Below are positions 1 through 6,285 of a stretch of 9,521 bases of DNA, piece by piece. The position numbers and the translations under genes were made by a program. A model generated the notes under the pieces. It was not told the DNA's origin and made no database searches. It saw only the letters and a program-made list of their open reading frames with translations. The stretch lies in assembly GCA_023386855.1 (NCBI GenBank), contig JAEWIW010000093.1:1-9521 (forward strand), in the 5' to 3' direction. Numbering within the stretch: position 1 is the first letter of the stretch; every line of letters starts with the position of its first letter. The stretch comes from Bacteroidota bacterium. Its GTDB lineage: Bacteria; Bacteroidota; Bacteroidia; Chitinophagales; Chitinophagaceae.

Positions 1-1
1 T

Positions 2-817
2 ATCGGCAGTGTGATCATGCAGCTTGTTGGATTTGCAATGGTTTTAATGATCCCCGATAGTCCATTGCCCCTGCAACTCACTTTCCTGGCTGTTGGAATC
101 TGGTGGGCAGGATTTGCTCAAATTACATTTAACAGGTTGCCACAGGCATTGAAATCGGAAAGGGAAAGCAGGAAAAATGTTTTCGTCAATGGATTTCATG
201 AACTGTCTATCGTATGGAAACAGATGATCCATATGCCCGTGATGAAAAAATTTCTTCTGGCATTTTTCAGTTACAGCATGGGCGTTCAAACCGTGATGCT
301 GGTGGCCATCGATTTTGGATTGAAGATACTGCAGCTTGAAGACAGCAAGTTGATCATTGTTGCAGTGTTGATACAGCTTGTAGCCATCCCTGGCGCCATT
401 GGCATGTCAAGGTTATCGGAACGCATAGGCAATATAAAAGTGTTGATACTCACGGTCCTGTTATGGATACTGCTCTGCATATTTGGATACTTCATGCAAA
501 CAGAAGTTCATTTTTATATCATTGCAGCACTGGTTGGGCTGGTAATGGGAGGAATTCAATCGATGAGTCGTTCCACCTATTCCAAGCTGATGCCTGAAAC
601 AAAGGATACGGCATCCTTCTTCAGCTTTTTTGATGTCACCGAAAAGATGGCCATCGTGATCGGGTTATTCGCATTCGGTATCATTGAAGGAATTACCGGA
701 AATATGCGATATTCGATACTGGCACTGATCGTGTTCTTTGCGCTGGGATTATTATTCCTGTTGCTAACGCACAAAGAACATAACAAACATCTTGATGCCA
801 TCAAACAGCGAACATGA
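2..817 (+). CDS. MFS transporter, UMF1 family (5' partial)
   Basis: This is the C-terminal ~271 residues of a multi-pass inner-membrane transporter; the frame is open to the left edge, so the true start lies outside the window. It resembles the UMF1 branch of the major facilitator superfamily (bacterial relatives of the Atg22 vacuolar effluxer). Seen: a helix ending in GIWWAGFAQ followed by TFNRLP, then a ~40-residue cytoplasmic loop, then further hydrophobic helices. The stretch GGIQSMSRSTYSKLMP, followed by FFSFFDVTEKMAIVIG, matches the late-helix signature I recall for UMF1 proteins. It ends in a short charged tail. Its stop overlaps the start of the next gene by 4 nt (ATGA), implying translational coupling. 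Substrate is unknown: UMF1 members are poorly characterised, so efflux or uptake of a small organic solute is only inferred. Family assignment is fairly secure, function is not. Confidence 0.85.
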   Translation: MGSVIMQLVGFAMVLMIPDSPLPLQLTFLAVGIWWAGFAQITFNRLPQALKSERESRKNVFVNGFHELSIVWKQMIHMPVMKKFLLAFFSYSMGVQTVMLVAIDFGLKILQLEDSKLIIVAVLIQLVAIPGAIGMSRLSERIGNIKVLILTVLLWILLCIFGYFMQTEVHFYIIAALVGLVMGGIQSMSRSTYSKLMPETKDTASFFSFFDVTEKMAIVIGLFAFGIIEGITGNMRYSILALIVFFALGLLFLLLTHKEHNKHLDAIKQRT

Positions 818-1644
818 ATTTATATCCTATCCATACCGGCAATTTTAAACTTGATGGCGGCGCCATGTTTGGTGTAGTTCCAAAACTAATCTGGAACAAA
901 TTGGTTCCTGCAGATGAAAACAATCTTTGTACCTGGGCCATGCGCTGCCTGCTTATTGAAGACGGCGGAAGGCTGATACTTATCGACAATGGATTTGGTA
1001 ATAAGCAGGATGCGAAATTCAGGGGACATTATCATCTTCATGGAGAAGATTCCCTTGAAAGTTCATTAAAGAAGTTCGGATTCCATAGGGATGACATCAC
1101 TGATGTATTCCTCACCCATCTTCATTTTGATCACTGCGGTGGTAGTATTGAACGCGAGGGCGACAAACTGGTTCCCGCTTTTAAAAATGCAAAGTACTGG
1201 AGCAATGAAGCGCATTGGAAGTGGGCAACCGAGCCTAATGAAAGGGAAAAGGCTTCCTTCCTTAAAGAAAATATTCTTCCAATAAAAGAAAGCGGGCAGC
1301 TTGAATTCTTACAGGCAACTGAATTCGCAGAAGGGATTTCTGTGAAATATGTTTTTGGTCATACTGATGCCATGATGCTGCCAGTAATTAAGTACAGGGA
1401 TAAAACCATTGTATATATGGCCGACCTTTTACCATCAGTGGCACATATACCCCTGCCTTATGTTATGGCTTATGATATGTTCCCGCTGCAAACCCTGAAT
1501 GAAAAGAAAGCTTTCCTTGAAGAAGCTGTAGACCATCAATACATTTTATTCTTCGAGCATGATGCAGTGCATGAATGCTGCACACTAAAAAGAACCGAAA
1601 AAGGAATCAGGCAGGATAGGGTATTCAGGTTTGACGAGATATGA
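814..1644 (+). CDS. MBL-fold metallo-hydrolase (YtnP/AHL-lactonase-like)
   Basis: A 276-residue soluble metallo-beta-lactamase-fold hydrolase with no signal peptide. The HxHxDH metal motif is at residues 102-107 (THLHFDHCGG). Further likely ligands are H183 in GHTD, D204 in YMADLLP and H249 in FEHD, so a two-metal site appears complete. The length and the segment MADLLPSVAHIPLPYVMAYD recall the YtnP-like lactonase group, which hydrolyses ester or lactone rings. Substrate is not readable from sequence, and quorum-quenching activity would be conjecture. The usual GHTPGH motif is replaced by GHTDAMM, as in some of these divergent members. The ATG at 814 overlaps the upstream transporter stop in an ATGA junction, so the two are probably co-translated. 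The transporter may move a substrate or product of this enzyme. No convincing terminator was seen in the 46 bp before the convergent gene. Confidence 0.88.
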   Translation: MNLYPIHTGNFKLDGGAMFGVVPKLIWNKLVPADENNLCTWAMRCLLIEDGGRLILIDNGFGNKQDAKFRGHYHLHGEDSLESSLKKFGFHRDDITDVFLTHLHFDHCGGSIEREGDKLVPAFKNAKYWSNEAHWKWATEPNEREKASFLKENILPIKESGQLEFLQATEFAEGISVKYVFGHTDAMMLPVIKYRDKTIVYMADLLPSVAHIPLPYVMAYDMFPLQTLNEKKAFLEEAVDHQYILFFEHDAVHECCTLKRTEKGIRQDRVFRFDEI

Positions 1645-1690
1645 TGTTTGGATCTACTCGTTAATGCAGGCTCTTAAACCTCCTTGAAAA

Positions 1691-2488
1691 CTATCTCAAG
1701 CTTATCAGGCTGCTTAGTGGGTATCTCAAATTCGAATAGCCCATCATATCCACCTTGATGCTGCCCACGCTGATGGGGCTTTCAATCCTTAATGGTGCAT
1801 GGTTGGCATCATCTGAAACCCAAACGGTCATTTTCTCACCACCTTCAAATATGGTTCCCTTGATCAGTAAAGGCTTGAACTTAATGGTCCTGAATTTACC
1901 ATATTTTGTTTTAATCACTTCCTTGCCAAGATAACGCACATACATATTGAAAATCTCTTTGTCCAGGAATAAAGTGAAAGGGATTTTATCATTCACCTTG
2001 TACTTATTGAAATCAATATTGCGTGAATAGTAAATGGCACTCAGCACATCCTGTACACAAGTGGGTACACGGTATATACCCTCATTGGTTATTGCAGTGT
2101 TGGTCACTTTATTAAAAGTGACATTCTCATATTTTTTATAACCTCCTTCATACACATTTCGAATGAATTTCAGCGGCTGCAGGGTTGCCGTATCAATGAA
2201 GGATTCATATTTATCACGAACCTTGAAGAAGTTATCATAAAAAGAATAGGTTTGCCCATCACCAATGATATGATAAACGGTTTTACCGTTCATTTTTTCC
2301 AGGCGCGAAGAAAATACAGCCTCACCGGCAGCGGCATACAGCCCCGCAACAGTGTAATAAACGGTATACTGCAACCTTTCGGTGGGCGAAAAAGCCTTAT
2401 TGGTAATACCACAGAACTCATCCCCTGCACGAAGGGGAAAGCTAAGTACCAGGAGTGATAAAATAAATATATGCTGAACTATTCTCAT
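1691..2488 (-). CDS. DUF3108 domain-containing exported protein
   Basis: A 265-residue protein recognised as a DUF3108-type protein. It opens with an N-terminal signal peptide: MR, a hydrophobic core of about 14 residues, then PLRA before GDEF, with cleavage likely after residue 21. The mature part is predicted beta-rich, with the pattern LQYTVYYTVAGLYAAAGEA near the front and LFLDKEIFNMYVRYLGKE and KFKPLLIKGTIFEGGEKMTVWVSDD further on, typical of the family. No catalytic motif is visible. DUF3108 proteins are periplasmic or envelope-associated and of unknown function. It lies 24 bp downstream of the flippase-like gene on the same strand and probably shares its transcript. The ATG start gives a sensible signal peptide, though the Shine-Dalgarno is poor, as is common in Bacteroidota. 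Function remains unknown. Confidence 0.8.
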   Translation of the reverse strand: MRIVQHIFILSLLVLSFPLRAGDEFCGITNKAFSPTERLQYTVYYTVAGLYAAAGEAVFSSRLEKMNGKTVYHIIGDGQTYSFYDNFFKVRDKYESFIDTATLQPLKFIRNVYEGGYKKYENVTFNKVTNTAITNEGIYRVPTCVQDVLSAIYYSRNIDFNKYKVNDKIPFTLFLDKEIFNMYVRYLGKEVIKTKYGKFRTIKFKPLLIKGTIFEGGEKMTVWVSDDANHAPLRIESPISVGSIKVDMMGYSNLRYPLSSLISLR

Positions 2489-2512
2489 TGCCGTTGTATT
2501 TGAATCATGATG

Positions 2513-3520
2513 CTAGCCTTCCTTTTCTTCCCGGAATAGCCGGACGCTTAAAATTAGCAAACTACCAATTAATGCAGGAATAACAAGGTTTATTATCCAG
2601 ATGGCAAAGGATGCAGCCAGGATGCCCACTGTATTCGAACTATAAATGGTAACAAGCTCCATACTGGTTTTCCAGCGAATGCCCAGGTCGGTAAATACCG
2701 CGATCGATGGAATTATCGCCAGCGTAAGAAAAACCACGCTCACCGAAAAAAAACATTCCCACCATCCAAGATCCACACCAAATGCTTTGAACAATAAATA
2801 ATATTGAACAAGAAAAACCAGGTAACGACCTGCGCTTAAAGACAAAATCCTTAACAATACAGTTGCTTCAAAATTCTTCAGCACTTCAATATATTTCCGG
2901 ATATTCTTCATGAAGGAGAACCTGCCGAGCCATCCAACAATCATGGATAACCGAAAATAAACAAGCAACAGGGTTATAGCTACAACTGCTATGGAAATCC
3001 AGAGCACATTGAACCAAATAAAATGAAACCCTTCATTGACGGCCGTTTCTCTTAAATAAAGCATACCGCATAGTCCTGCAATAAAAGTGATGACCAGTTG
3101 GGCGATACTGCAAACAAAGGTCAGCGGCATCGATGCAAGCCTTTTTTCCTCTTCAACATATATGATTCTTCCCACGTATTCCCCTACCCTGTTGGGAGTG
3201 AACAAGGCCATGGTATTACCAGTGAAAACACCTTTAAGCGCCCGGCCTAATCCCAGTTGCTGTACACCTTTCAAAGAAATCTGCCATTTTCTTGCTTCAA
3301 TTCCCCAGTTAAAAAACATGAGCATGAATACACCAAGCAACATGAGTAGCGATTCACCGGAAAAAGCTTCAAAGAGCTGGTGAACCGATTGCTTCCAATC
3401 GGGTTGCCGATGAACCTGCCGGTAGATAGAATAAAGTACAAGGCAAAAGACCAGTGGGCCAACTACATAGTTGAGGATTAATTTGATATTTTTGCGGGGT
3501 CTGAACAAAATATTGCGCAA
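2513..3520 (-). CDS. LPG-synthase TM (UPF0104/flippase-like) membrane protein
   Basis: A 335-residue integral membrane protein of the lysylphosphatidylglycerol-synthase transmembrane-region family (YbhN/AglD/MprF N-domain fold). About seven hydrophobic helices are visible, near residues 13-33, 56-74, 134-156, 168-188, 231-247, 257-277 and 297-326. The family-like motifs NWGIEARKWQ (71-80) and TPNRVGEYVGR (108-118) are present, and the protein ends in a charged tail. Stand-alone members lack the lysyl-transferase domain; they are suspected lipid or lipid-linked-substrate translocators, but the substrate here is unknown. Start: there is no in-frame ATG before residue 60, which would delete the first helix. 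The first in-frame stop upstream is TGA at 3530-3532. Candidates are TTG at 3520 (chosen) or ATT at 3526, which sits 7 nt after a GGAGGAG on this strand. The gene is divergent from ruvC and is followed by the DUF3108 gene. Confidence 0.85.
   Translation of the reverse strand: MRNILFRPRKNIKLILNYVVGPLVFCLVLYSIYRQVHRQPDWKQSVHQLFEAFSGESLLMLLGVFMLMFFNWGIEARKWQISLKGVQQLGLGRALKGVFTGNTMALFTPNRVGEYVGRIIYVEEEKRLASMPLTFVCSIAQLVITFIAGLCGMLYLRETAVNEGFHFIWFNVLWISIAVVAITLLLVYFRLSMIVGWLGRFSFMKNIRKYIEVLKNFEATVLLRILSLSAGRYLVFLVQYYLLFKAFGVDLGWWECFFSVSVVFLTLAIIPSIAVFTDLGIRWKTSMELVTIYSSNTVGILAASFAIWIINLVIPALIGSLLILSVRLFREEKEG
3487..3494 (+). promoter_or_regulatory. candidate ruvC promoter -7 element
   Basis: The octamer TATTTTTG matches the Bacteroidota primary-sigma -7 consensus TAnnTTTG exactly and lies 46 nt upstream of the ruvC TTG, inside the first codons of the divergent membrane-protein gene. 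No good TTTG -33 box is found at the usual spacing; a TTG at 3471 is too close. This leaves the call tentative. The 20-bp spacer has no room for a ruvC promoter, so one inside the neighbouring gene is expected. Confidence 0.35.
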
Positions 3521-3540
3521 AATAATTAATCATCTCCTCC
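3521..3540 (-). promoter_or_regulatory. 20-bp divergent spacer with minus-strand Shine-Dalgarno
   Basis: The spacer reads CTCCTCC at its ruvC end, which on the minus strand is GGAGGAG, a strong Shine-Dalgarno. It stands 13 nt from the TTG of the membrane-protein gene and 7 nt from an in-frame ATT. On the plus strand the same bases are anti-Shine-Dalgarno-like and give ruvC no ribosome binding site. An ATG at 3533 on the minus strand is out of frame with the membrane protein. Confidence 0.5.
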
Positions 3541-4116
3541 TTGCAAAAGCCCACCAGGATTATATTAGGAATTGACCCCGGAACCATACTGATGGGATAT
3601 GGGCTCGTAGAAATAAAGAATGGCCAGGTGACCATGATCGAGATGAATGTATTGCGCCTGAATCCAAAGCTCGACAATTACAAACGTCTTCAACTGATCC
3701 ATGATAAGGTTAGTACGCTGATCAGTCATTACCAACCCGATACCTTTGCCATTGAAGCGCCCTATTTTGGCAAGAACGTTCAGAGTATGCTTAAGCTTGG
3801 AAGAGCACAGGGTGTAGCTATTGCCGCAGCCATGCAAGCTGGTATCGATGTTACTGAATATTCACCCAGGAAGATCAAACAGTCGATCACCGGTAATGGG
3901 AATGCGGGAAAGGAGCAGGTTTGGAAAATGTTGCAACAGATCCTAAGGCTTCGCGCGGAAGAATTCAATTCACTTGATGCTTCTGATGCACTTGCCGTGG
4001 CGGTTTGCCATCATTTCCAGGATAACCCTGCATTAAAATCGGCAGAAAAAAAATTAAGTGGCTGGGAAGCCTTTATCAGCCAGCATCCCAACAGGGTCAG
4101 GGTCAGTCAGAAATAA
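3541..4116 (+). CDS. ruvC: crossover junction endodeoxyribonuclease RuvC
   Basis: A 191-residue Holliday-junction resolvase. RuvC dimers cut four-way junctions symmetrically, working with the RuvAB branch-migration motor in recombinational repair in the cytoplasm. All four catalytic acidic residues can be placed: D12 in LGIDPGT, E72 in IEAPYFGKN, and D146 and D149 in SLDASDALAVAVCHH. They correspond to D7, E66, D138 and D141 of E. coli. The length is normal for Bacteroidota. Start: the frame is closed by TAA at 3523-3525 and has no upstream ATG. The TTG at 3541 places the IDPG motif at the usual distance from the N terminus. No Shine-Dalgarno precedes it. The C-terminal codons and stop lie in a 45-bp duplication that repeats just downstream. 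No ruvA or ruvB is in the window. Confidence 0.95.
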   Translation: MQKPTRIILGIDPGTILMGYGLVEIKNGQVTMIEMNVLRLNPKLDNYKRLQLIHDKVSTLISHYQPDTFAIEAPYFGKNVQSMLKLGRAQGVAIAAAMQAGIDVTEYSPRKIKQSITGNGNAGKEQVWKMLQQILRLRAEEFNSLDASDALAVAVCHHFQDNPALKSAEKKLSGWEAFISQHPNRVRVSQK

Positions 4117-4191
4117 ACAATCAGGCAGCCTGGAAATTAGGCCAGGGTCCGTCAGAAATAAACAATTAGCCAGCCTGGAAATTAGGCCAGG
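4098..4191 (+). repeat. imperfect 45-bp tandem duplication over the ruvC stop
   Basis: Two copies of a 45-bp unit lie head to tail. Positions 4098-4146 match 4143-4191 with three differences (4105/4150, 4122/4167 and 4125/4170). The first copy contains the last ruvC codons and its TAA (4114-4116); the second is wholly non-coding. Each copy holds a small dyad CCTGG-N8-CCAGG (4129-4146 and 4174-4191), so the transcript could form two similar hairpins after ruvC. Neither is followed by a good U-tract. A short GGGTCA doublet (4094-4105) at the left end may have seeded slippage. Confidence 0.85.
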
Positions 4192-4221
4192 AATAAAATA
4201 GCCGGGCTCAAAGAACCCGGC
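4192..4221 (-). terminator. intrinsic terminator of the greA-HIT unit
   Basis: On the minus strand this reads GCCGGGTTC, a TTT loop, then GAGCCCGGC: a 9-bp stem with one G-U pair, followed by TATTTTATT. It begins 20 nt after the HIT-gene stop. On the plus strand the same position has a C-A mismatch and only a weak T-rich tail, so termination favours the minus direction, though it may also serve ruvC. Confidence 0.75.
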
Positions 4222-4241
4222 CCATATTCTTCTTTTAATAT

Positions 4242-4640
4242 TTACTGTTTTTCCATCGCGTTGATAATGTTCCGCTGGATGTCCTGGAAATCTTCTTTTG
4301 ATAACTGGAGCTTCCTGCGGGTAAAATTCAGGTCATCGGCTCCATTGATGGGTACCAGGTGCATATGCGCATGCGGCACTTCAAGTCCCATAACACTGAT
4401 TCCTACCCTATCGCAGGGGAATATGCTTTCCATGGCTTTGGCAATCGGTTTGGCAAACAGTAACATTTCACCCAGCAAATCATCAGGCAGGTCAAAAAAC
4501 TTATCGATCTCCACTTTCGGTATCACCAGCACATGACCTTCGACCATGGGATTGATATCGAGAAAGGCAAAGAACCTGTCGTTCTCAGCAATTTTATAAG
4601 AGGGGATATCGCCTTTGATGATGCGTGAGAAAATCGTCAT
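4242..4640 (-). CDS. HIT-family nucleotide-binding hydrolase (HINT-like)
   Basis: A 132-residue histidine-triad protein. The triad HxHxH is at residues 90-94 in EVPHAHMHLVPI, where the middle histidine (H92) is the expected nucleophile. N-terminal features fit the HINT branch: a start of TIFSRIIKGDIPSYKIAE, then FAFLDINPMVEGHVLVIPK near residues 24-42. Such enzymes hydrolyse nucleoside phosphoramidates and related AMP-linked substrates in the cytoplasm; the natural substrate is uncertain. Length is near the usual 115-140. The ATG overlaps the greA stop by 4 nt (ATGA), so it is probably translated by coupling with greA, with which it shares the terminator at 4192-4221. Family assignment is very secure, cellular role is not. 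Confidence 0.95.
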   Translation of the reverse strand: MTIFSRIIKGDIPSYKIAENDRFFAFLDINPMVEGHVLVIPKVEIDKFFDLPDDLLGEMLLFAKPIAKAMESIFPCDRVGISVMGLEVPHAHMHLVPINGADDLNFTRRKLQLSKEDFQDIQRNIINAMEKQ

Positions 4641-5110
4641 ACCGTAATATTTTCGATCTTGAATTTAACGATTCCGGCCGGCACTGTCACCTCTGCCACT
4701 TCGCCAATCACTTTACCGATCAGCCCCTGGCCAATGGGAGAAGTGATGGAAATTTTATTTTGTTTCAGGTCCGCTTCCTTTTCAGAAACGATCTGGTAGG
4801 TAAGCTGTTTACGTGTTTTCAGGTTCGTCAGCGTAACCTTTGTAAGAATGGAAACCTTGCTGGTATCCACGTTATCAGCCTCCAGGATACGCGCGCTTGC
4901 CAGGTCACTTTCGAGCTTCTTGATCTTGGCCTCCAGGATACCCTGGTTTTCCTTGGCAGCATCGTATTCTGCATTTTCCTTAAGATCACCCTTTTCCCGG
5001 GCTTCCGCGATCGCCCGTGCAGCTGCGGGCCGGTCAACAGTTCTCATCCGTAGCAATTCTTCCTTCATTTGCTCAAGTGTCTCTTTGGAAACATACAGTA
5101 CACCATTCAT
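4637..5110 (-). CDS. greA: transcription elongation factor GreA
   Basis: A 157-residue GreA. It enters the secondary channel of RNA polymerase and stimulates cleavage of backtracked transcripts. The N-terminal coiled-coil hairpin covers residues ~8-75. Its tip, GDLKENAEYDAAKE (41-54), carries the acidic residues D42 and E45, equivalent to D41 and E44 of E. coli. The C-terminal FKBP-like domain follows, including SPIGQGLIGKVIGEV (124-138). Start: an in-frame TTG at 5155 would add 15 residues, but it lies inside a terminator stem. ATG 5110 is preceded by AGGAGG with a 6-nt gap and gives the usual family length. The stop overlaps the HIT-gene start (ATGA). The leader carries its own promoter and an intrinsic terminator. 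Confidence 0.96.
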   Translation of the reverse strand: MNGVLYVSKETLEQMKEELLRMRTVDRPAAARAIAEAREKGDLKENAEYDAAKENQGILEAKIKKLESDLASARILEADNVDTSKVSILTKVTLTNLKTRKQLTYQIVSEKEADLKQNKISITSPIGQGLIGKVIGEVAEVTVPAGIVKFKIENITV

Positions 5111-5116
5111 ATTAAA

Positions 5117-5122
5117 CCTCCT
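5117..5122 (-). promoter_or_regulatory. greA ribosome binding site
   Basis: AGGAGG on the minus strand, 6 nt before ATG 5110. This is unusually strong for this genome and fixes the greA start. Just upstream a weak A/U-rich hairpin (TGTTTA at 5140-5135 pairing with TAAACA at 5127-5122) abuts the site. Confidence 0.85.
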
Positions 5123-5140
5123 GTTTATTTTGAGTAAACA

Positions 5141-5180
5141 CAAAAAAAAGAACAACGCCTCAGTATTCGCTGAAGCGTTG
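5141..5180 (-). terminator. strong intrinsic terminator in the greA leader
   Basis: On the minus strand an 11-bp stem (5180-5170 with 5163-5153) closes a 6-nt loop. It includes one G-U pair that is a C-A mismatch on the other strand. It is followed at once by TTCTTTTTTTTG. The U-tract ends only 30 nt before the greA ATG. It lies downstream of a candidate greA promoter, so it can act as a leader attenuator; it could also end read-through from the dehydrogenase gene upstream. Confidence 0.85.
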
Positions 5181-5196
5181 CATTATTTGATAACGG

Positions 5197-5226
5197 CAAA
5201 TTTAATAGTTTTCCCGGAAAGTCAAA
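5197..5226 (-). promoter_or_regulatory. candidate greA promoter (Bacteroidota type)
   Basis: On the minus strand TTTG (5226-5223), 18 nt, then TAAATTTG (5204-5197), an exact match to TAnnTTTG with near-standard spacing. Transcription would start near 5190, upstream of the leader terminator, giving a leader of about 80 nt before the greA ATG and a terminated RNA of about 50 nt. Confidence 0.55.
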
Positions 5227-5228
5227 AT

Positions 5229-5279
5229 ACCTGGCTCGATTCCTTTTCTATAGGCTCTAAACAAGCTTTCAGCCCAGGT
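5229..5279. repeat. long-range inverted repeat upstream of the greA promoter
   Basis: ACCTGGCT (5229-5236) pairs with AGCCCAGGT (5271-5279) with one bulged base around a 34-nt loop. It sits between the dehydrogenase stop and the greA promoter, next to the -33 box. It could be a weak 3' structure for the dehydrogenase transcript or an operator; neither is clear. The rest of the 5111-5340 gap holds the greA leader elements and nothing coding. Confidence 0.35.
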
Positions 5280-5340
5280 TTTGATTCAATGCAGTTAATC
5301 GCATTTCCAGTTTAATACCTTCCTTATTGCATTACCCATG

Positions 5341-6276
5341 TTATTGCAGTCCAAGTTTTTCCAGTACCACGGTAGCCATCTTTAAAAATGCCTCGTGGCT
5401 GTACCCCGCAATATGGGGGGTGATGATCACATTATTCCGCTGCAAAAGGTTATCCAGCTGCTGTTTTTCAGGCGCTGTATAGGTCTCCAGTTTTTCATTC
5501 TCCAGTACATCGAGCCCGGCTGCTGTGATCTTGCCCTGGTCAAGGGCCTCGATCAGGGCGGCGGTATCATGGACCTTGCCCCTGGAGGTATTCAAGAAAA
5601 CGGGAAGCCTTTTGAGCGAATCGAAGAAGGCGCTGTTAGCCATATGCAGGGTTTCATCCGTAAGCGGAACATGCATGCTTATGACATCGGAATATCGGCA
5701 AACCTGCTCCAGGCTTGCTTCCTTGACCATGCCTGCACCAAAGCCAAAGCGGTATTTATCATAGGCCAGCACGGTAACCCCAAAGGGAGCCAGCAAACGG
5801 GAAAAAGCTTCACCCGTATTACCAAACCCGATGATGCCCACCGTTTTGCCCGATAACTCGGTACCCCGGTTAAGATCCCTGATCCATTTCCCTTCCTTAA
5901 CCTCCAATGCACTGGAACTGATTTTGTTCAGCAGGTTGAGCAATAATCCAAGCTCATGTTCTGCCACGGCATTCCGGTTGCCTTCAGGACTGCTTACACA
6001 TTTTATTCCCCTTGATTCGGCAAATGCTACATCGATCAGTTCCATACCACTGCCAAGCCTTCCAATCCATTTCAGCAATGAAGCTTTTTCCAGCAACGGC
6101 TGGTCGATTTTCAGGCGGGTGGTTACGATCAGTCCAACGGTATCATGTACCAGCTTTGTAAGTTCATCATAGCTGATCTGTGGCCTGTACAGCACTTCAA
6201 AATCCTGCTGTTCAAGCTTGCTGACCAGGAAAGGATGCACTTTAGCGGTAACGATGACTTTTTTTTGTGGATGCAC
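5341..6276 (-). CDS. D-2-hydroxyacid dehydrogenase, NAD-binding
   Basis: A 311-residue cytoplasmic enzyme of the D-isomer-specific 2-hydroxyacid dehydrogenase family (SerA, hydroxypyruvate reductase and D-lactate dehydrogenase relatives). The Rossmann motif GFGNTG is at 150-155, with D173 (AYDK) at the end of the next strand, favouring NAD. Catalytic residues are R232 in NTSRG, E261 in GLDVLENE and H288 in TPHIAG. The residue after E261 is K instead of the frequent P. There is no C-terminal ACT domain, so it is a short-form enzyme. Substrate is not determinable: phosphoglycerate, hydroxypyruvate/glyoxylate and 4-phosphoerythronate are all possible. An erythronate-phosphate role would feed the adjacent PdxA pathway, but nothing in the sequence proves this. 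It starts at GTG 9 bp after the rsmA stop with no Shine-Dalgarno, so it is probably co-transcribed with rsmA. Confidence 0.9.
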   Translation of the reverse strand: MHPQKKVIVTAKVHPFLVSKLEQQDFEVLYRPQISYDELTKLVHDTVGLIVTTRLKIDQPLLEKASLLKWIGRLGSGMELIDVAFAESRGIKCVSSPEGNRNAVAEHELGLLLNLLNKISSSALEVKEGKWIRDLNRGTELSGKTVGIIGFGNTGEAFSRLLAPFGVTVLAYDKYRFGFGAGMVKEASLEQVCRYSDVISMHVPLTDETLHMANSAFFDSLKRLPVFLNTSRGKVHDTAALIEALDQGKITAAGLDVLENEKLETYTAPEKQQLDNLLQRNNVIITPHIAGYSHEAFLKMATVVLEKLGLQ

Positions 6277-6285
6277 AGTATAAAT

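Noticed and set aside
1645..1690. Terminator between the convergent MBL and DUF3108 genes
   Set aside because: Only a 5-bp stem (CTTGA/TCAAG at 1683-1700) is present, with no T-tract on either strand.
3369..3533. Minus-strand frame starting at ATG 3533 just after GGAGGAG
   Set aside because: The Shine-Dalgarno directly abuts the ATG, the product has no recognisable features, and the frame is embedded in the membrane-protein gene.
4098..4191. CRISPR-like or attachment-site reading of the 45-bp repeat
   Set aside because: There are only two abutting copies without unique spacers, no cas gene, and no integrase or tRNA nearby.
4637..5155. Longer 172-residue GreA beginning at TTG 5155
   Set aside because: The extension runs through the terminator stem and U-tract. 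ATG 5110 has a perfect AGGAGG and gives the normal family length.
4848..5315. Plus-strand 155-codon open frame opposite greA
   Set aside because: It is antisense to greA, Ser/Ala-rich with no domain, and crosses the terminator and promoter region.
5395..5856. Plus-strand 153-codon open frame opposite the dehydrogenase
   Set aside because: It is antisense to a gene with intact catalytic motifs. No start signal or family resemblance is seen.
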